DNA from: Bacillota bacterium
GTDB taxonomy: Bacteria; Bacillota; Clostridia; Acetivibrionales; DSM-1351
Direction: 5' to 3'
Length of the DNA: 64,000 nucleotides
Assembly: GCA_023397905.1 (NCBI GenBank)
Contig: JAEWSZ010000034.1
Span: 86,770-150,769, forward strand
The notes beneath the pieces are model-generated. The model was not told the DNA's origin. It searched no databases and saw nothing but the letters and a program-made list of their open reading frames with translations. A program made the translations under genes and the position numbers. The stretch's first letter is position 1. Each line of letters starts with the position of its first letter. This document shows positions 8,319 through 16,989 of the stretch, piece after piece.

Positions 8319-9101
8319 TCACCCCTTCTTTTTAACCTTCTTTTTTCTTTTACTGATTTGCTGATATATATCAGCAACGATAATTGCAGACTTGGTTAAG
8401 TCGGTATCATTTTGTATTAGATTTTTCCTGTTCAAAATTAAAAGTTGCTGCCTGGATATAAGAATCAAGTTGTTTGGATCAAGATTACTTTTGTTACCAT
8501 CTCCAAATATAACAATATGTCCTTTAGGTATAGGCCCATTTGCTGCTTCCCAAATTACCTGATGTTTCATTCTCCATTTTTTAGGTTCAGCAACTTTTAT
8601 CTCAACATAACCTTCAACGTTAACCCTTTCATGTCCCACAGGCTTATGATTTACTGGTACATGCCCCCTTTTGAACTGTGTGGGCTCCCAGCCTCCCATA
8701 CCCTTAACGCCCTTGTTAGCCGGAATATGGCCTTTGGGGAAACACCCAGTTATCCCGCTGTTCAGATCATGATTTGAATAATAACACTTGATTTGTTCTG
8801 GGGTATAATCTGTCCCGAAAGTATTATTAAGTAGCTCCTTCATTTCTGTTGGCCCGATCCCGATATAATGTTCATTAATGAAGTTTTTTATGTTTTCTGG
8901 ATATTTTATACTTGGAAGGCCAGCCGGTATTCCAAACGGTGTGCCACTTTTCAACTTATGATTTGTCTTATAGGACCTCATCTTCGATTCAGTAAAATCC
9001 GTGCCAAATTCAGTATTTGTAAGAACCACCAGTTCCTTTGTTGTTGTACCTTTCACGCTTTTGGCAATGAAGTCTTGAACTTCCCTAGGGTATTTTTTCA
9101 T
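8319..9101 (-). CDS. HNH endonuclease with duplicated N-terminal DNA-binding module
   Basis: 260 residues. Two similar ~50-residue helical modules occur at the N-terminus (each starting KYP and ending in a NH-x-L-x-SG turn, residues 4-52 and 66-113), resembling HTH repeats of homing-type endonucleases. They are followed by a linker with PANKG and an HNH nuclease core: MKHQVIWEAANGPIPKGHIV, then FGDGNKSNLDPNNL. Basic C-terminus. Most likely a free-standing homing-type endonuclease or a host-DNA nicking enzyme. It sits between the ASCH gene and a small gene with a 1-base gap. Start ATG 9101 with GGAGGGG. Confidence 0.85.
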   Translation of the reverse strand: MKKYPREVQDFIAKSVKGTTTKELVVLTNTEFGTDFTESKMRSYKTNHKLKSGTPFGIPAGLPSIKYPENIKNFINEHYIGIGPTEMKELLNNTFGTDYTPEQIKCYYSNHDLNSGITGCFPKGHIPANKGVKGMGGWEPTQFKRGHVPVNHKPVGHERVNVEGYVEIKVAEPKKWRMKHQVIWEAANGPIPKGHIVIFGDGNKSNLDPNNLILISRQQLLILNRKNLIQNDTDLTKSAIIVADIYQQISKRKKKVKKKG

Positions 9102-9102
9102 G

Positions 9103-9330
9103 CTACCCCTCCAGCATTTTCGGCAGCTGAGTTTCTATGAGGCCTTCGCTGACTGCCTTTTTGGCCGCAATAACCAGGGAGCCGTTTGATATAATCTGCT
9201 CAGCAACATCGGTAATTGCTTTGGCACGGCTTATTTCCTCCCTGAGCTCATCACCTTTAAGCTCCTCCTCACTCAACCTTTCCAATTGTGCAAATAAATG
9301 ATTGTTCAAATCTCCAAGTGTATTTTTCAT
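9103..9330 (-). CDS. Small conserved-type phage protein
   Basis: 75 residues, helical. AKAITDVAEQIISNG in the middle is a pattern I associate with a small phage family often next to HNH or resolvase genes, but the function is unknown. Good AAAGGAG ribosome site before ATG 9330. Confidence 0.55.
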   Translation of the reverse strand: MKNTLGDLNNHLFAQLERLSEEELKGDELREEISRAKAITDVAEQIISNGSLVIAAKKAVSEGLIETQLPKMLEG

Positions 9331-9345
9331 AAAATTTAATCTCCT

Positions 9346-9948
9346 TTACTCTATAATCCACACTTCCAGCTTTTGGCGGCCAAAATTCATGCAATCCTGG
9401 TAGTTTTTCATGTAAACGTCGATTTGATTATCACCGACACCGCCGCCCCGGTCCTCAACAGTAAATATTCCTTTGTTTGGCTTGTCTTTAAAATAAGGTA
9501 TGTATATCCGGGTTCCGAAGGGAATACTTTTGCCGGCTGCCACTGTGTACCATTCTTTGACCTTCTCTCCGCTTGCCGTAATGCCATATTCCGGATGTCC
9601 GGGATATTTACCGCAACTTTCAAATGATAGGTCATATGCGGTAATCGCCATTACTCTTTTATCTATTTGCTTTTCGCCCCGGCCGGTTATATCATAATTT
9701 TGCCGTAATGCCTTTTGTTCCCGGACTATTGATTCAATCTGGGTTTTTAAATCTTCAATATCCTTTCTGGCTGCCTGATTCTCTTCTCTTATTTCATTCT
9801 GCAGGTCAGCATTTTCAGACATTCCCTTTACAATATCCTGCTGCATACCATTCAGCCAAAATATCTGTGAAATAAGAGTTATAAAAATCACGATGAATAT
9901 AAATATAATCAAAAAAATATTTAACCCTTCTCTAGTAAGCTTTTTCAA
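9346..9948 (-). CDS. Membrane-anchored 3D-domain protein (RlpA/YorM-like)
   Basis: About 200 residues from a TTG at 9948, which has the AAAGGAG site six bases upstream; a GTG and an ATG further upstream in frame overlap that site or the preceding gene. One N-terminal transmembrane helix (about residues 10-32), a coiled coil (40-85), then a 3D domain with the three aspartates expected (MAITAYDLS, EDRGGGVGDNQIDVY). 3D domains belong to the double-psi barrel group that includes lytic transglycosylase-like enzymes. Located among DNA-processing genes rather than with lysis genes, as is common for such proteins in Bacillota phages. Confidence 0.8.
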   Translation of the reverse strand: MKKLTREGLNIFLIIFIFIVIFITLISQIFWLNGMQQDIVKGMSENADLQNEIREENQAARKDIEDLKTQIESIVREQKALRQNYDITGRGEKQIDKRVMAITAYDLSFESCGKYPGHPEYGITASGEKVKEWYTVAAGKSIPFGTRIYIPYFKDKPNKGIFTVEDRGGGVGDNQIDVYMKNYQDCMNFGRQKLEVWIIE

Positions 9949-9953
9949 GCAAT

Positions 9954-10445
9954 TCACTCCTTTCTGTTCCTCCACATAGCACTTAGATCCCATTTGCTTT
10001 TTCCTATCTTCGGAAGCTCCTGAAAGTCCAGCATATTAATTGAACCTCTGTTTCCGGAGCATACCTGATCCCGGACATCCTCCCAGGGAATTAGGAAGGC
10101 TCTGTCTTCAGTACTCCATATCCCGATTATGAAAGCGTGGCCCCGGCCAACCTGCCGCATAAACTTGTCCAGTCCCTTACGTTCGTTAGGCTCAATCTTA
10201 GAAAATGGAATTTTGGGTGCCGCATAATACTTTACTTCTGCAGCATATCCATGTCCGGGAGGGAGAATCAATTTATCGAATACAGTACCATAACCGGCGT
10301 TAACCAGTTTATGATTCCATATCTTTTTTTTAGAGAGGGAGCCTGTTATCAGGCTCTCTCCCTTCACCCCTTTTTTCTGGTTCTCAGTATTGCGCTTGGT
10401 CTGGTCCTTCCTGGGCTTACTCTTTTCTGACAAGGAGCTTTTCAT
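9954..10445 (-). CDS. RecU-like Holliday junction resolvase
   Basis: 163 residues. After a basic N-terminus the sequence contains the PD-(D/E)XK-type core: KLVNAGYGTVFDKL, then GYAAEVKYYAAPKIPF (Glu-x-Lys catalytic pair), then the conserved HAFIIGIW strand, all as in the RecU family of Bacillota. Resolves four-way junctions during phage recombination. A TTG directly precedes the chosen ATG (10445), and GAGGTG is the ribosome site. Overlaps the upstream gene by about 30 bases. Confidence 0.75.
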   Translation of the reverse strand: MKSSLSEKSKPRKDQTKRNTENQKKGVKGESLITGSLSKKKIWNHKLVNAGYGTVFDKLILPPGHGYAAEVKYYAAPKIPFSKIEPNERKGLDKFMRQVGRGHAFIIGIWSTEDRAFLIPWEDVRDQVCSGNRGSINMLDFQELPKIGKSKWDLSAMWRNRKE

Positions 10446-11019
10446 CAAATTTCACCTCACTGAGTATTGAAAACAAGGGAGTGTCACGTCTGCCATATGG
10501 CTGAATATACATCATTGCTATACCGTTATACCAATATATCCGCCCGTATGGATCATCTGCATAACAGGGGCCTGTGGGATGTCCTTCATTGTCCAGATCC
10601 AGTTCTGACAAATCAAACAGCCCTAGCAGCTTTTCCTTAATCTCAACTATGTTTTGAAGTGCATTGTCCGCCTGCAGCAGCCTCATGGGTTCACCTGATG
10701 TTAAAATTAATGGAGATATCCGGAGGACATTGTCAGCGATTTCGATATCCTTAAACAGCTCCTCAATATCCGGCGTAATTGCTTCATACTGCGGGTTAGG
10801 GTAATCTTTTGACAATTTGAATAACTTATTCTTTTCTGGAAGTCCGCCGGCCAATTCCACAATGACACCTTTTACTTTGTTCGGAACATACTGATAATCC
10901 ATCCAGACCGCCCATTCACCGCCGATTATTGTAATACCGTTATTGACATATCCGACCTTCAGGACCGTTTTGTATTGTTCCTTGATCAGCTTTGTTAAAA
11001 CTTTTGAACTTATAAACAT
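10417..11019 (-). CDS. Phage protein of unknown function
   Basis: 200 residues, mixed alpha/beta, no motif I can name. Good start (ATG 11019, GAGGTG). It is placed between RecU-like and SbcDC genes, which suggests a part in recombination or replication. Confidence 0.5.
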   Translation of the reverse strand: MFISSKVLTKLIKEQYKTVLKVGYVNNGITIIGGEWAVWMDYQYVPNKVKGVIVELAGGLPEKNKLFKLSKDYPNPQYEAITPDIEELFKDIEIADNVLRISPLILTSGEPMRLLQADNALQNIVEIKEKLLGLFDLSELDLDNEGHPTGPCYADDPYGRIYWYNGIAMMYIQPYGRRDTPLFSILSEVKFDEKLLVRKE

Positions 11020-11195
11020 TTACTTACACCTCTTTCATTTCTATAATGTACATCTGTTCCCCTGAACCTTATGGCGCAATCTGCGTGCTGCACTCTCCAG
11101 CTGTTCCGGGTACCCTTAATCTTTTCGAAGTGCCCCTCTCCGGGAAGGACCACCTTACCGCATCGATAACAAATGCCTTTGTATTTGTTCTTCAT
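11010..11195 (-). CDS. Small zinc-ribbon protein
   Basis: 61 residues. One Cys pair at the N-terminus (CYRCGK) and a His/Cys pair later (VQHADCAIRF) can form one zinc site, as in HNH-like or treble-clef minis. The start ATG overlaps the stop of the SbcDC gene in an ATGA arrangement, implying translational coupling. Confidence 0.6.
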   Translation of the reverse strand: MKNKYKGICYRCGKVVLPGEGHFEKIKGTRNSWRVQHADCAIRFRGTDVHYRNERGVSKCL

Positions 11196-14100
11196 GACTT
11201 CCTTACCTTGCTTCCGACTTCGGTTACTTCAATAAATAGATGCTGCGCGAATCGGGCTTTCATGCGCTCGTCGTGGCTGATTGCCACAATTCTCATTTCC
11301 GGATATAGATTGTGTATTGTTTCCAACGCGGTGCAGTATCCGTCTATTCCTTCCTCGTCCAGGCCGGCCGGCTCATCGATGAACAACATACCGAGCTGCA
11401 GTCCCATCCGGGAGGCCTTCAAAATTGCCAGGGCAAATATTACCGAAAGTGAACATCTTGTCTTTTGTCCCCCGGACCGGCTCAGGTATGGCAGCTCGCC
11501 ATTGTCAATGTCGGTAATCATAACATCCAGGACAGGAACTTCTTTATCCTTATTGCTTTTCAGGGTACGCTCAGTTTTAAATTCCAGGCTCATTCGGCCG
11601 CCGGTCATTTGGGACAGTATTTCATTTGCCGATTCCTCAAGGTCCGGAACTATATCTCTGACAATCTGGTGTGGAATGCCGTCCTGGCTGAATGCTTCGG
11701 AGAGTATTTGCAACCGGGCCGATTTATCGGCCAGTAATTTTATAGCATCCTGTTTTTTCTGAAGCTCAATAGACTTGTCCACAAGGATTCTAATCTTTTC
11801 ATCAAGACTCCCGAGTATACGGTTATAACCTGAAATATTACGCTCATACCCTGTTATTTCTGCCGATATTGCTTCAAGCATGACAACATATTTTTGACAA
11901 TCGTCTATATCCAGCTTGAGTAAAGAATACTTATTCTCCAATTCATTCATTTCAGCTGTCAATGATTCAATGCCCTGTTTTATGTCCTCTAGCTGGGGTT
12001 CTGTAGCTTCCAGGTATGCCTTGGCTTTTGTAATATCCTGATGCATACTTTCGTATGGTTCAAGTTCGGCGGCCTCTGCCTCCAGCTCGGGTAAGCTGCT
12101 GATTTGTGGAGTTATTTTTGCTATTTCATCCTGAAAACCTATTATCTGTCCGGCATTCTGCAATGACTTCATTTCAAGCTCGGCAATTTGTTTTGTATAC
12201 ATTTCACCAGACTTTTTTTCACCTTCCAGGATGGCCAGCTGGTTTCTGATTTGTTGAGCCCGATTAACCTTAGCCTTAATTCCATCGTGAACAGCAGAAT
12301 TATATCTAAGATTGCTGCGCTCTCCTTCTAGCCGGTTCAATTCCTGAAGAGTATCAATTTTATTTTTTTGCAGATCAATCAGCCTGGCTTCGGCTTCTTT
12401 TGCCTCCCTTAAAAATCCACATTGAGCTCTGTTAATATCAATGCAGTTCGAATTTTTAAGAATAGCCGCCTGACGTTCGTCGGACTGGATACTGTTATCA
12501 ATGCTTTTAAGCGTTCCGGAAACTGATAATATTTTTTGAGCCAGCTCGCCTAATGAGGCTTTTTTCTCTTCCTGAAGCTTCAGCTCTTCTTCAATGCCGA
12601 TAAGTCCCTGCAGTTCTTCCTCAAGTCCCCTAGACATTTCTAACCTGGCATATATCTCATCACATTCAGATCTGTATTTTTTTATAGTTTCATTGATTTG
12701 ATAAGAATCCCCCAGTAAACTGGCAAGTGCCCTTTTTTTATCATCTACAAGTTTTACAGTACCGTCCATGGCAGTTATCTTATTTCTAACCTGCTGCAGC
12801 TCATTAACCTTTTCTGTATAATACAACTCAAGCTTCAAAAACTCTTTGGTTTCAAGGATGTCAGCTGTTAAACCGGTCAGTTTTTCAAAAGCATTTGAAA
12901 TGGCTGTATTTTTTTTGGAAATCTCAGCTGATATCTCCTCGAGTTTTGATTTGTTTGAACTAAATAGGGTAACTTTTTCAGTTGTAGCAGCCTGGTCCTT
13001 TTTCAATAAAGTAACCGCAGCCTGATCATTTTTAAGCTTTAACTCAGTATTTGATTTTTGAAGTTGCAGCCCCTCCAGTGTGGATATATCCTGCTCGAGT
13101 ACAAAAACTTCATCCTTGCTCTGCTTCAGCTCCCCGTTGACTTTAGTAAGGAGTTTCTTTGTTTTGTCCTCCAGCTGCTCATATATTCCTAAGCCGAGCA
13201 GGCTGGTCAGAACCGACATCCTATCTTCTGATTTTGATTCCATAAAACGGCCATATTGATCCTGCATGATCAATACGCAGCTTCGGAAGGTGTTTGCATC
13301 CATGCCCAGGAGATTAACTATTTTTTTCTGAGTATCGTCCATAAGTGAACAACTTTCATTTTCCCATTCTTTATTGGAAGAATTATATTTTGCCAGATTT
13401 AACGTTGGATTTCCTGATTGTTGCCTTGTTCTTATAATCCTCCATTTATCAGAACCTAAGATAAAAGTGAAATTAATACTTCCTGATTTTGTGTTTTTCT
13501 GTATCCATACAGTCTTATCTCTTCCACCTTCCCTAGGTTCCTCATACAGACAATCCACAATAGCATCCATTACCAAGCTGCTCTTCCCGGATCCGTTTTT
13601 TCCGTTGACCATGCAGAAAAATAAATCTTCAAAATTGAGTTTTTCGTCGGCATAGCTCCTGTAATTCCGGACTTCAATTTCCACCGGAAGGAACATACCG
13701 GTTTGGGATCCTGACAGCACGGAGGCTTCAATTTCGCTGACAATTGGTTCTGCTTCTGTAAGGATATCTGCAAAAGATTTTTCTTTGAACTTTTCGCGAA
13801 GATATCTCCTAAGGCAGTCCCAAATGGTCAACTTCTCGTGAAGCTTTTCCTTATTTACCTCGGCCGTGATTTTCTCAGGGCGGATTTCAGCGTCATAATA
13901 AGCACCGGCAGCATATAAATCACGCTCAAGCTTTTTCTTGTCCAGGGCCTTCTCAGTGGCCTTGTCGCAGGAATAAAGAATGCGAACAACCTTATTTTGT
14001 ATTGAATAAAAATTTGAAAAGCCATCTAACCCAGAATCAATATAGGTCTTTATAGCTGCCTCATTCCAGGTGCAGGTCTGAAATCCTCTTGCCGGCGTAT

Positions 14101-14929
14101 CGAACCATTGAGAATTAATATATTTCGGTACTAATGGCAAATCTCTTATCTGGTGAATCCAGAATCCTTTCACAGTTTCCTCATCATTGAAGGTAAATGC
14201 ATCAATACTTCCGGAATAAAAAATTGGCTTCCTTATTACTTCTCCAACGATCTGGGCTCTGTGAATATGCCCCAAGCAAACCATGTCAAATACAGAATTC
14301 TCCAATGTAGCAGAATTAAGAACTACCTCATTTGCCTGGAATACATGCTGGCCATTGTCGAGCTGGCAGCCGACAACTGTATGATGTGCCATTAATATAG
14401 AAGGAATCGCAGGATCAACCAGGGCTGAAAGACCCTGGACAATGCTGTCCAATTGCTCAGTAAATATCCGGTTTTCTTCTTCAGCAGATAAACCAGGATG
14501 CTGAGCTCTAAAGAATCCTTTATCGAAACCCGGTAGTCCGGCTACTTGAATGGGGCCTAAAATAGTATAAACTGTTTTTATTTCAGGCTGACTAATAAAT
14601 ACTGCATCAGTCAGCTTTTCAAGTGTACAAAACTGTTCAAAATTATCATGATTCGGAGTACCGTATAAAACTACTGTTGGCGCTATAACATTTAATTGTG
14701 ATATGTATTGAGCAGCTACTCTGACCTCGACATTTGCTCTGTCACTCCACACTTTGGCAGTGTGGAATATATCTCCGGCAATAAGAATTAAATCTGGTTG
14801 CTCATCAACAGCAGTTTCAATCAATGCATCCAGGCAGTTCAATGTATTTTCCATACGCTTCATTGGATTGTCGCATTGCTGGCCAACATAGGCACCCAGG
14901 TGCCAGTCGGCGGTATGCAGTATCTTCAT
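11192..14929 (-). CDS. Fused SbcD-SbcC (Mre11-Rad50-like) nuclease-ATPase
   Basis: 1,245 residues in one frame. Residues 1-~400 are an SbcD/Mre11 metallophosphatase: TADWHLG (motif I), LILIAGDIFH (II), GTPNHDNF (III), MAHHTVVG (IV) and CLGHIHRA (V). From ~415 on it is SbcC/Rad50: Walker A NGKNGSGKSS (~residue 440), a Q-loop region, long antiparallel coiled coils (~590-1090), ABC signature RSGGQKTR and Walker B LFIDEPAGLD near the C-terminus, and an H-loop AISHDE. At the coiled-coil apex (~residue 828) there is no CxxC; instead two Cys are separated by seven residues (NCIDINRAQC). The pair normally works as an SbcCD complex that processes DNA ends and hairpins; here both are one polypeptide. 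Start ATG overlaps the stop of the small gene upstream (ATGA). Confidence 0.92.
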   Translation of the reverse strand: MKILHTADWHLGAYVGQQCDNPMKRMENTLNCLDALIETAVDEQPDLILIAGDIFHTAKVWSDRANVEVRVAAQYISQLNVIAPTVVLYGTPNHDNFEQFCTLEKLTDAVFISQPEIKTVYTILGPIQVAGLPGFDKGFFRAQHPGLSAEEENRIFTEQLDSIVQGLSALVDPAIPSILMAHHTVVGCQLDNGQHVFQANEVVLNSATLENSVFDMVCLGHIHRAQIVGEVIRKPIFYSGSIDAFTFNDEETVKGFWIHQIRDLPLVPKYINSQWFDTPARGFQTCTWNEAAIKTYIDSGLDGFSNFYSIQNKVVRILYSCDKATEKALDKKKLERDLYAAGAYYDAEIRPEKITAEVNKEKLHEKLTIWDCLRRYLREKFKEKSFADILTEAEPIVSEIEASVLSGSQTGMFLPVEIEVRNYRSYADEKLNFEDLFFCMVNGKNGSGKSSLVMDAIVDCLYEEPREGGRDKTVWIQKNTKSGSINFTFILGSDKWRIIRTRQQSGNPTLNLAKYNSSNKEWENESCSLMDDTQKKIVNLLGMDANTFRSCVLIMQDQYGRFMESKSEDRMSVLTSLLGLGIYEQLEDKTKKLLTKVNGELKQSKDEVFVLEQDISTLEGLQLQKSNTELKLKNDQAAVTLLKKDQAATTEKVTLFSSNKSKLEEISAEISKKNTAISNAFEKLTGLTADILETKEFLKLELYYTEKVNELQQVRNKITAMDGTVKLVDDKKRALASLLGDSYQINETIKKYRSECDEIYARLEMSRGLEEELQGLIGIEEELKLQEEKKASLGELAQKILSVSGTLKSIDNSIQSDERQAAILKNSNCIDINRAQCGFLREAKEAEARLIDLQKNKIDTLQELNRLEGERSNLRYNSAVHDGIKAKVNRAQQIRNQLAILEGEKKSGEMYTKQIAELEMKSLQNAGQIIGFQDEIAKITPQISSLPELEAEAAELEPYESMHQDITKAKAYLEATEPQLEDIKQGIESLTAEMNELENKYSLLKLDIDDCQKYVVMLEAISAEITGYERNISGYNRILGSLDEKIRILVDKSIELQKKQDAIKLLADKSARLQILSEAFSQDGIPHQIVRDIVPDLEESANEILSQMTGGRMSLEFKTERTLKSNKDKEVPVLDVMITDIDNGELPYLSRSGGQKTRCSLSVIFALAILKASRMGLQLGMLFIDEPAGLDEEGIDGYCTALETIHNLYPEMRIVAISHDERMKARFAQHLFIEVTEVGSKVRKS

Positions 14930-15096
14930 TTATTTGTCCTCTCTTCCGTATGCTTTAAATATGCTATATGAAGGGATAGGCTTACCGAAACGTCTAAAGC
15001 TGCATTCGTGAATTGTTCCCGGGTAATGGCATTATTCTTATACATAAAGAATGAATTCATAAGCCTGTCAATATCCTCCTGAATTGCTTTATCCAT
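14926..15096 (-). CDS. Small helical protein coupled to SbcDC
   Basis: 56 residues, MDKAIQEDIDRLMNS at the N-terminus, helical and charged. GGAGG lies seven to eight bases before ATG 15096. Its TGA overlaps the ATG of the SbcDC gene, and its start overlaps the end of the HD gene, so it is embedded in the operon with the usual 1-8 base overlaps, which supports it being real. No recognised family. Confidence 0.6.
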   Translation of the reverse strand: MDKAIQEDIDRLMNSFFMYKNNAITREQFTNAALDVSVSLSLHIAYLKHTEERTNK

Positions 15097-15688
15097 CGCT
15101 TTGTACCTCCAAATCTAATAAATGACTTGACTCCATGTCGGCCGTCTGAAGGGCTACTACAAAGGGATACATTTCAACAGCGTTCCCCATATCCCTGTAG
15201 CTGTCTTTAGGCTCATATCCGCCCATGTGCCATCTGATCATTGCAATTTCCAAGTCAGTAAGCTGGATGAACTTTAATGCAGTAATAACGCTCTTTTCCC
15301 CATGTCCGACCGGGAATTGATCTTTGCATACCCAGACTTCCTCCTCCTGCCAATCATTTACCAGCTTGCCATAGCCGTTGTCCTTTTTACCCTTTAATAC
15401 ATTTTTTGTGTCTCGGGTGTAAAAGTTTATTTTGCACAAATCATGGAGCAGGGCTGTAATTCCGATGGTTTCAGGCTTAAGGCCTAAAGAGTAATAATTA
15501 TTCTTCTCCTGGAGAATATGCCATACATGAAGGGAATGTTCAGCCAGGCCACCTTCATAGGCACCGTGGTATTTTGTTGACGCCGGCGCCGTGAAAAAGT
15601 CGGTTTCCTGCAGGTAGGTTATCAGGTTTTCAATACCGGGGCGACCAGTGGCCGCCAGTATTGAGATTATTTCTTGTTTATTGTCCAT
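15089..15688 (-). CDS. HD-domain phosphohydrolase
   Basis: 199 residues from ATG 15688 (GGAGG eight bases upstream; an in-frame ATG at 15706 is less well placed). HD motif order: STKYHGAYEGGLAEHSLHVW (first His), ALLHDLCKI (His-Asp doublet), GHGEKS (His), ALQTADMES (final Asp). HD enzymes are metal-dependent phosphohydrolases of nucleotides or nucleic acids. Similar HD proteins are widespread in phage early regions; substrate unknown. Confidence 0.8.
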   Translation of the reverse strand: MDNKQEIISILAATGRPGIENLITYLQETDFFTAPASTKYHGAYEGGLAEHSLHVWHILQEKNNYYSLGLKPETIGITALLHDLCKINFYTRDTKNVLKGKKDNGYGKLVNDWQEEEVWVCKDQFPVGHGEKSVITALKFIQLTDLEIAMIRWHMGGYEPKDSYRDMGNAVEMYPFVVALQTADMESSHLLDLEVQSDG

Positions 15689-16409
15689 TATTGCTACCTC
15701 CATCAATTACTTCACCGGTGTTGCCATCAACCACAGTCCCAGACGCCAGCTGCTTCATGTTCTGCTGCCTGCCAAATAGTAAATGCGTCGGTCCGATAGC
15801 TGCAGCTATCTTGGCCATTTTTACATCATCATCTTTGGTCTCATCCAGCTCCAGATAAATGATTGTAAAAGGTTTCTGAAGCTGTTCAATTGAATAATGA
15901 GACTTGATGTTAAATGCTCTTCTGATGCAGCGGTTCTGAGCGCCAGTTTCAGCCTTTTGGGCCGTCTCAGGGTCATGCATTTTGTTGCCATTTCTTAACT
16001 GTTTAAAAGTGCTTACAGTTTTACTTTGTGTAACCGTAGTCCATCCGCCAGCAGGATCTCTGAATTGCATCTCTACCACACAGGTGACAGTATTGTTTTC
16101 TTTGTCCTGAAAGGTTTCTGATTTAGTAAACTTTGCGGCGGCAGCATTCTTAATTCTGGCCAAACCCTTGGCAGAGATAGAGTATCTGTTTTCTCTATAC
16201 TTTTCGCTATTGGGATCAAGCGCATTTTTCTGCAGATAATATTCAAAGTCCTCGGGATCTGTAGAAATGAAAACCATGTTTATAATTGGCTTATACATAG
16301 CCGGAATTTCCTGAACACTTTGGACATCCACAAGCATATTAAATGCCTGTGGATTTGCCTCATAGTCGGTTAAAAATTCTTGCATTGATGTGTACTTGTG
16401 TATTGCCAT
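15678..16409 (-). CDS. Conserved phage protein, possible ssDNA-annealing or binding protein
   Basis: 243 residues. N-terminal beta-rich domain, a middle with KGLARIKNAAAAKF, then AETGAQNRCIRRAFNIKSHY and a strand-rich stretch (QKPFTIIYLELD). The KAETGAQNRCIRRA helix resembles the conserved helix seen in several phage recombination/annealing proteins, and the gene lies two genes upstream of an exonuclease (SbcDC), the usual exonuclease/annealase pairing. I cannot assign it firmly to RecT, Erf or Rad52-like groups. C-terminus is Gly/Asn-rich and probably disordered. Confidence 0.45.
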   Translation of the reverse strand: MAIHKYTSMQEFLTDYEANPQAFNMLVDVQSVQEIPAMYKPIINMVFISTDPEDFEYYLQKNALDPNSEKYRENRYSISAKGLARIKNAAAAKFTKSETFQDKENNTVTCVVEMQFRDPAGGWTTVTQSKTVSTFKQLRNGNKMHDPETAQKAETGAQNRCIRRAFNIKSHYSIEQLQKPFTIIYLELDETKDDDVKMAKIAAAIGPTHLLFGRQQNMKQLASGTVVDGNTGEVIDGGSNNGQ

Positions 16410-16412
16410 GCC

Positions 16413-16550
16413 TTATTGACCTCGCTTCCTTTTAAGTGATATACTGAAATTGATTTTATTGATTAGCGCCTTTAATAGGTGCTTTCTTTTTCTTCTGGGA
16501 TGTATCTCTACCCTGGGATATACCCCTTGAATTTCAGATTTGATTCTCAT
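16413..16550 (-). CDS. Small basic protein
   Basis: 45 residues from ATG 16550, very basic (Arg/Lys rich, HPRRKRKH). The start forms a TAATG overlap with the upstream gene and uses the AAAGGAG in its end as ribosome site. A longer reading from 16604 lacks such a signal. Unknown function. Confidence 0.45.
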   Translation of the reverse strand: MRIKSEIQGVYPRVEIHPRRKRKHLLKALINKINFSISLKRKRGQ

Positions 16551-16744
16551 TAGGCTCCTTTCTGGATATGGCCATCTTTTAAAAAGCTGGCAACTCCTAT
16601 GCAAAGAGTTAAGACATATTGCGGATCATTCATAAATTTGAAATTGTTGCGGGCAATTAAATAGCTGTCTGCGATCCTGCATGTCTCACTCCAAATATTG
16701 TCCGCAAGCGAACCGACATGTTTTTCCACCGTGGACCTGAGCAT
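16550..16744 (-). CDS. Small phage protein
   Basis: 64 residues from ATG 16744, which overlaps the stop of the AbrB gene (TAATG) and has GGGAGG five to ten bases upstream; the in-frame ATG at 16783 is inside the AbrB gene. Helical, no recognised motif. Confidence 0.5.
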   Translation of the reverse strand: MLRSTVEKHVGSLADNIWSETCRIADSYLIARNNFKFMNDPQYVLTLCIGVASFLKDGHIQKGA

Positions 16745-16989
16745 TATTTTCCTCCCTTCAAGTCCTGCAGGCATTTCGGACAAATAATCTTACCCTTGAA
16801 ATCAACGACATCCTTTGCCTCGCCGCAGAACACGCATTCTCTTTCATACTTTTTCAGGATAATGGTCTCACCATCCACATAGATTTCCAGGCCATCGCCT
16901 ATTTCGATGTCAAACGTCCTGCGGAGTTCGATTGGGAGAACCACTCTCCCCAATTCATCAATCTTCCTTACAATTCCCGTTGCTTTCAT
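16744..16989 (-). CDS. AbrB/SpoVT-type regulator with C-terminal zinc ribbon
   Basis: 81 residues. N-terminal swapped-hairpin AbrB domain: MKATGIVRKIDELGRVVLP, then ELRRTFDIEIGDGLEIYVDG. C-terminal CVFCGEAKDV..CPKC gives a four-Cys zinc ribbon. AbrB domains bind DNA as dimers/tetramers. ATG 16989 matches the canonical family start; an ATG four codons earlier touches the ribosome site. Likely a phage regulator that mimics or competes with host AbrB. Confidence 0.85.
   Translation of the reverse strand: MKATGIVRKIDELGRVVLPIELRRTFDIEIGDGLEIYVDGETIILKKYERECVFCGEAKDVVDFKGKIICPKCLQDLKGGK

Noticed and set aside
10330..10366. Inverted repeat GAGGGAGCCTG/CAGGCTCTCTC next to a T run
   Set aside because: Inside the RecU-like coding region; on the coding (minus) strand the run would be A, on the plus strand the T run precedes the hairpin, so it is not a terminator for either strand.
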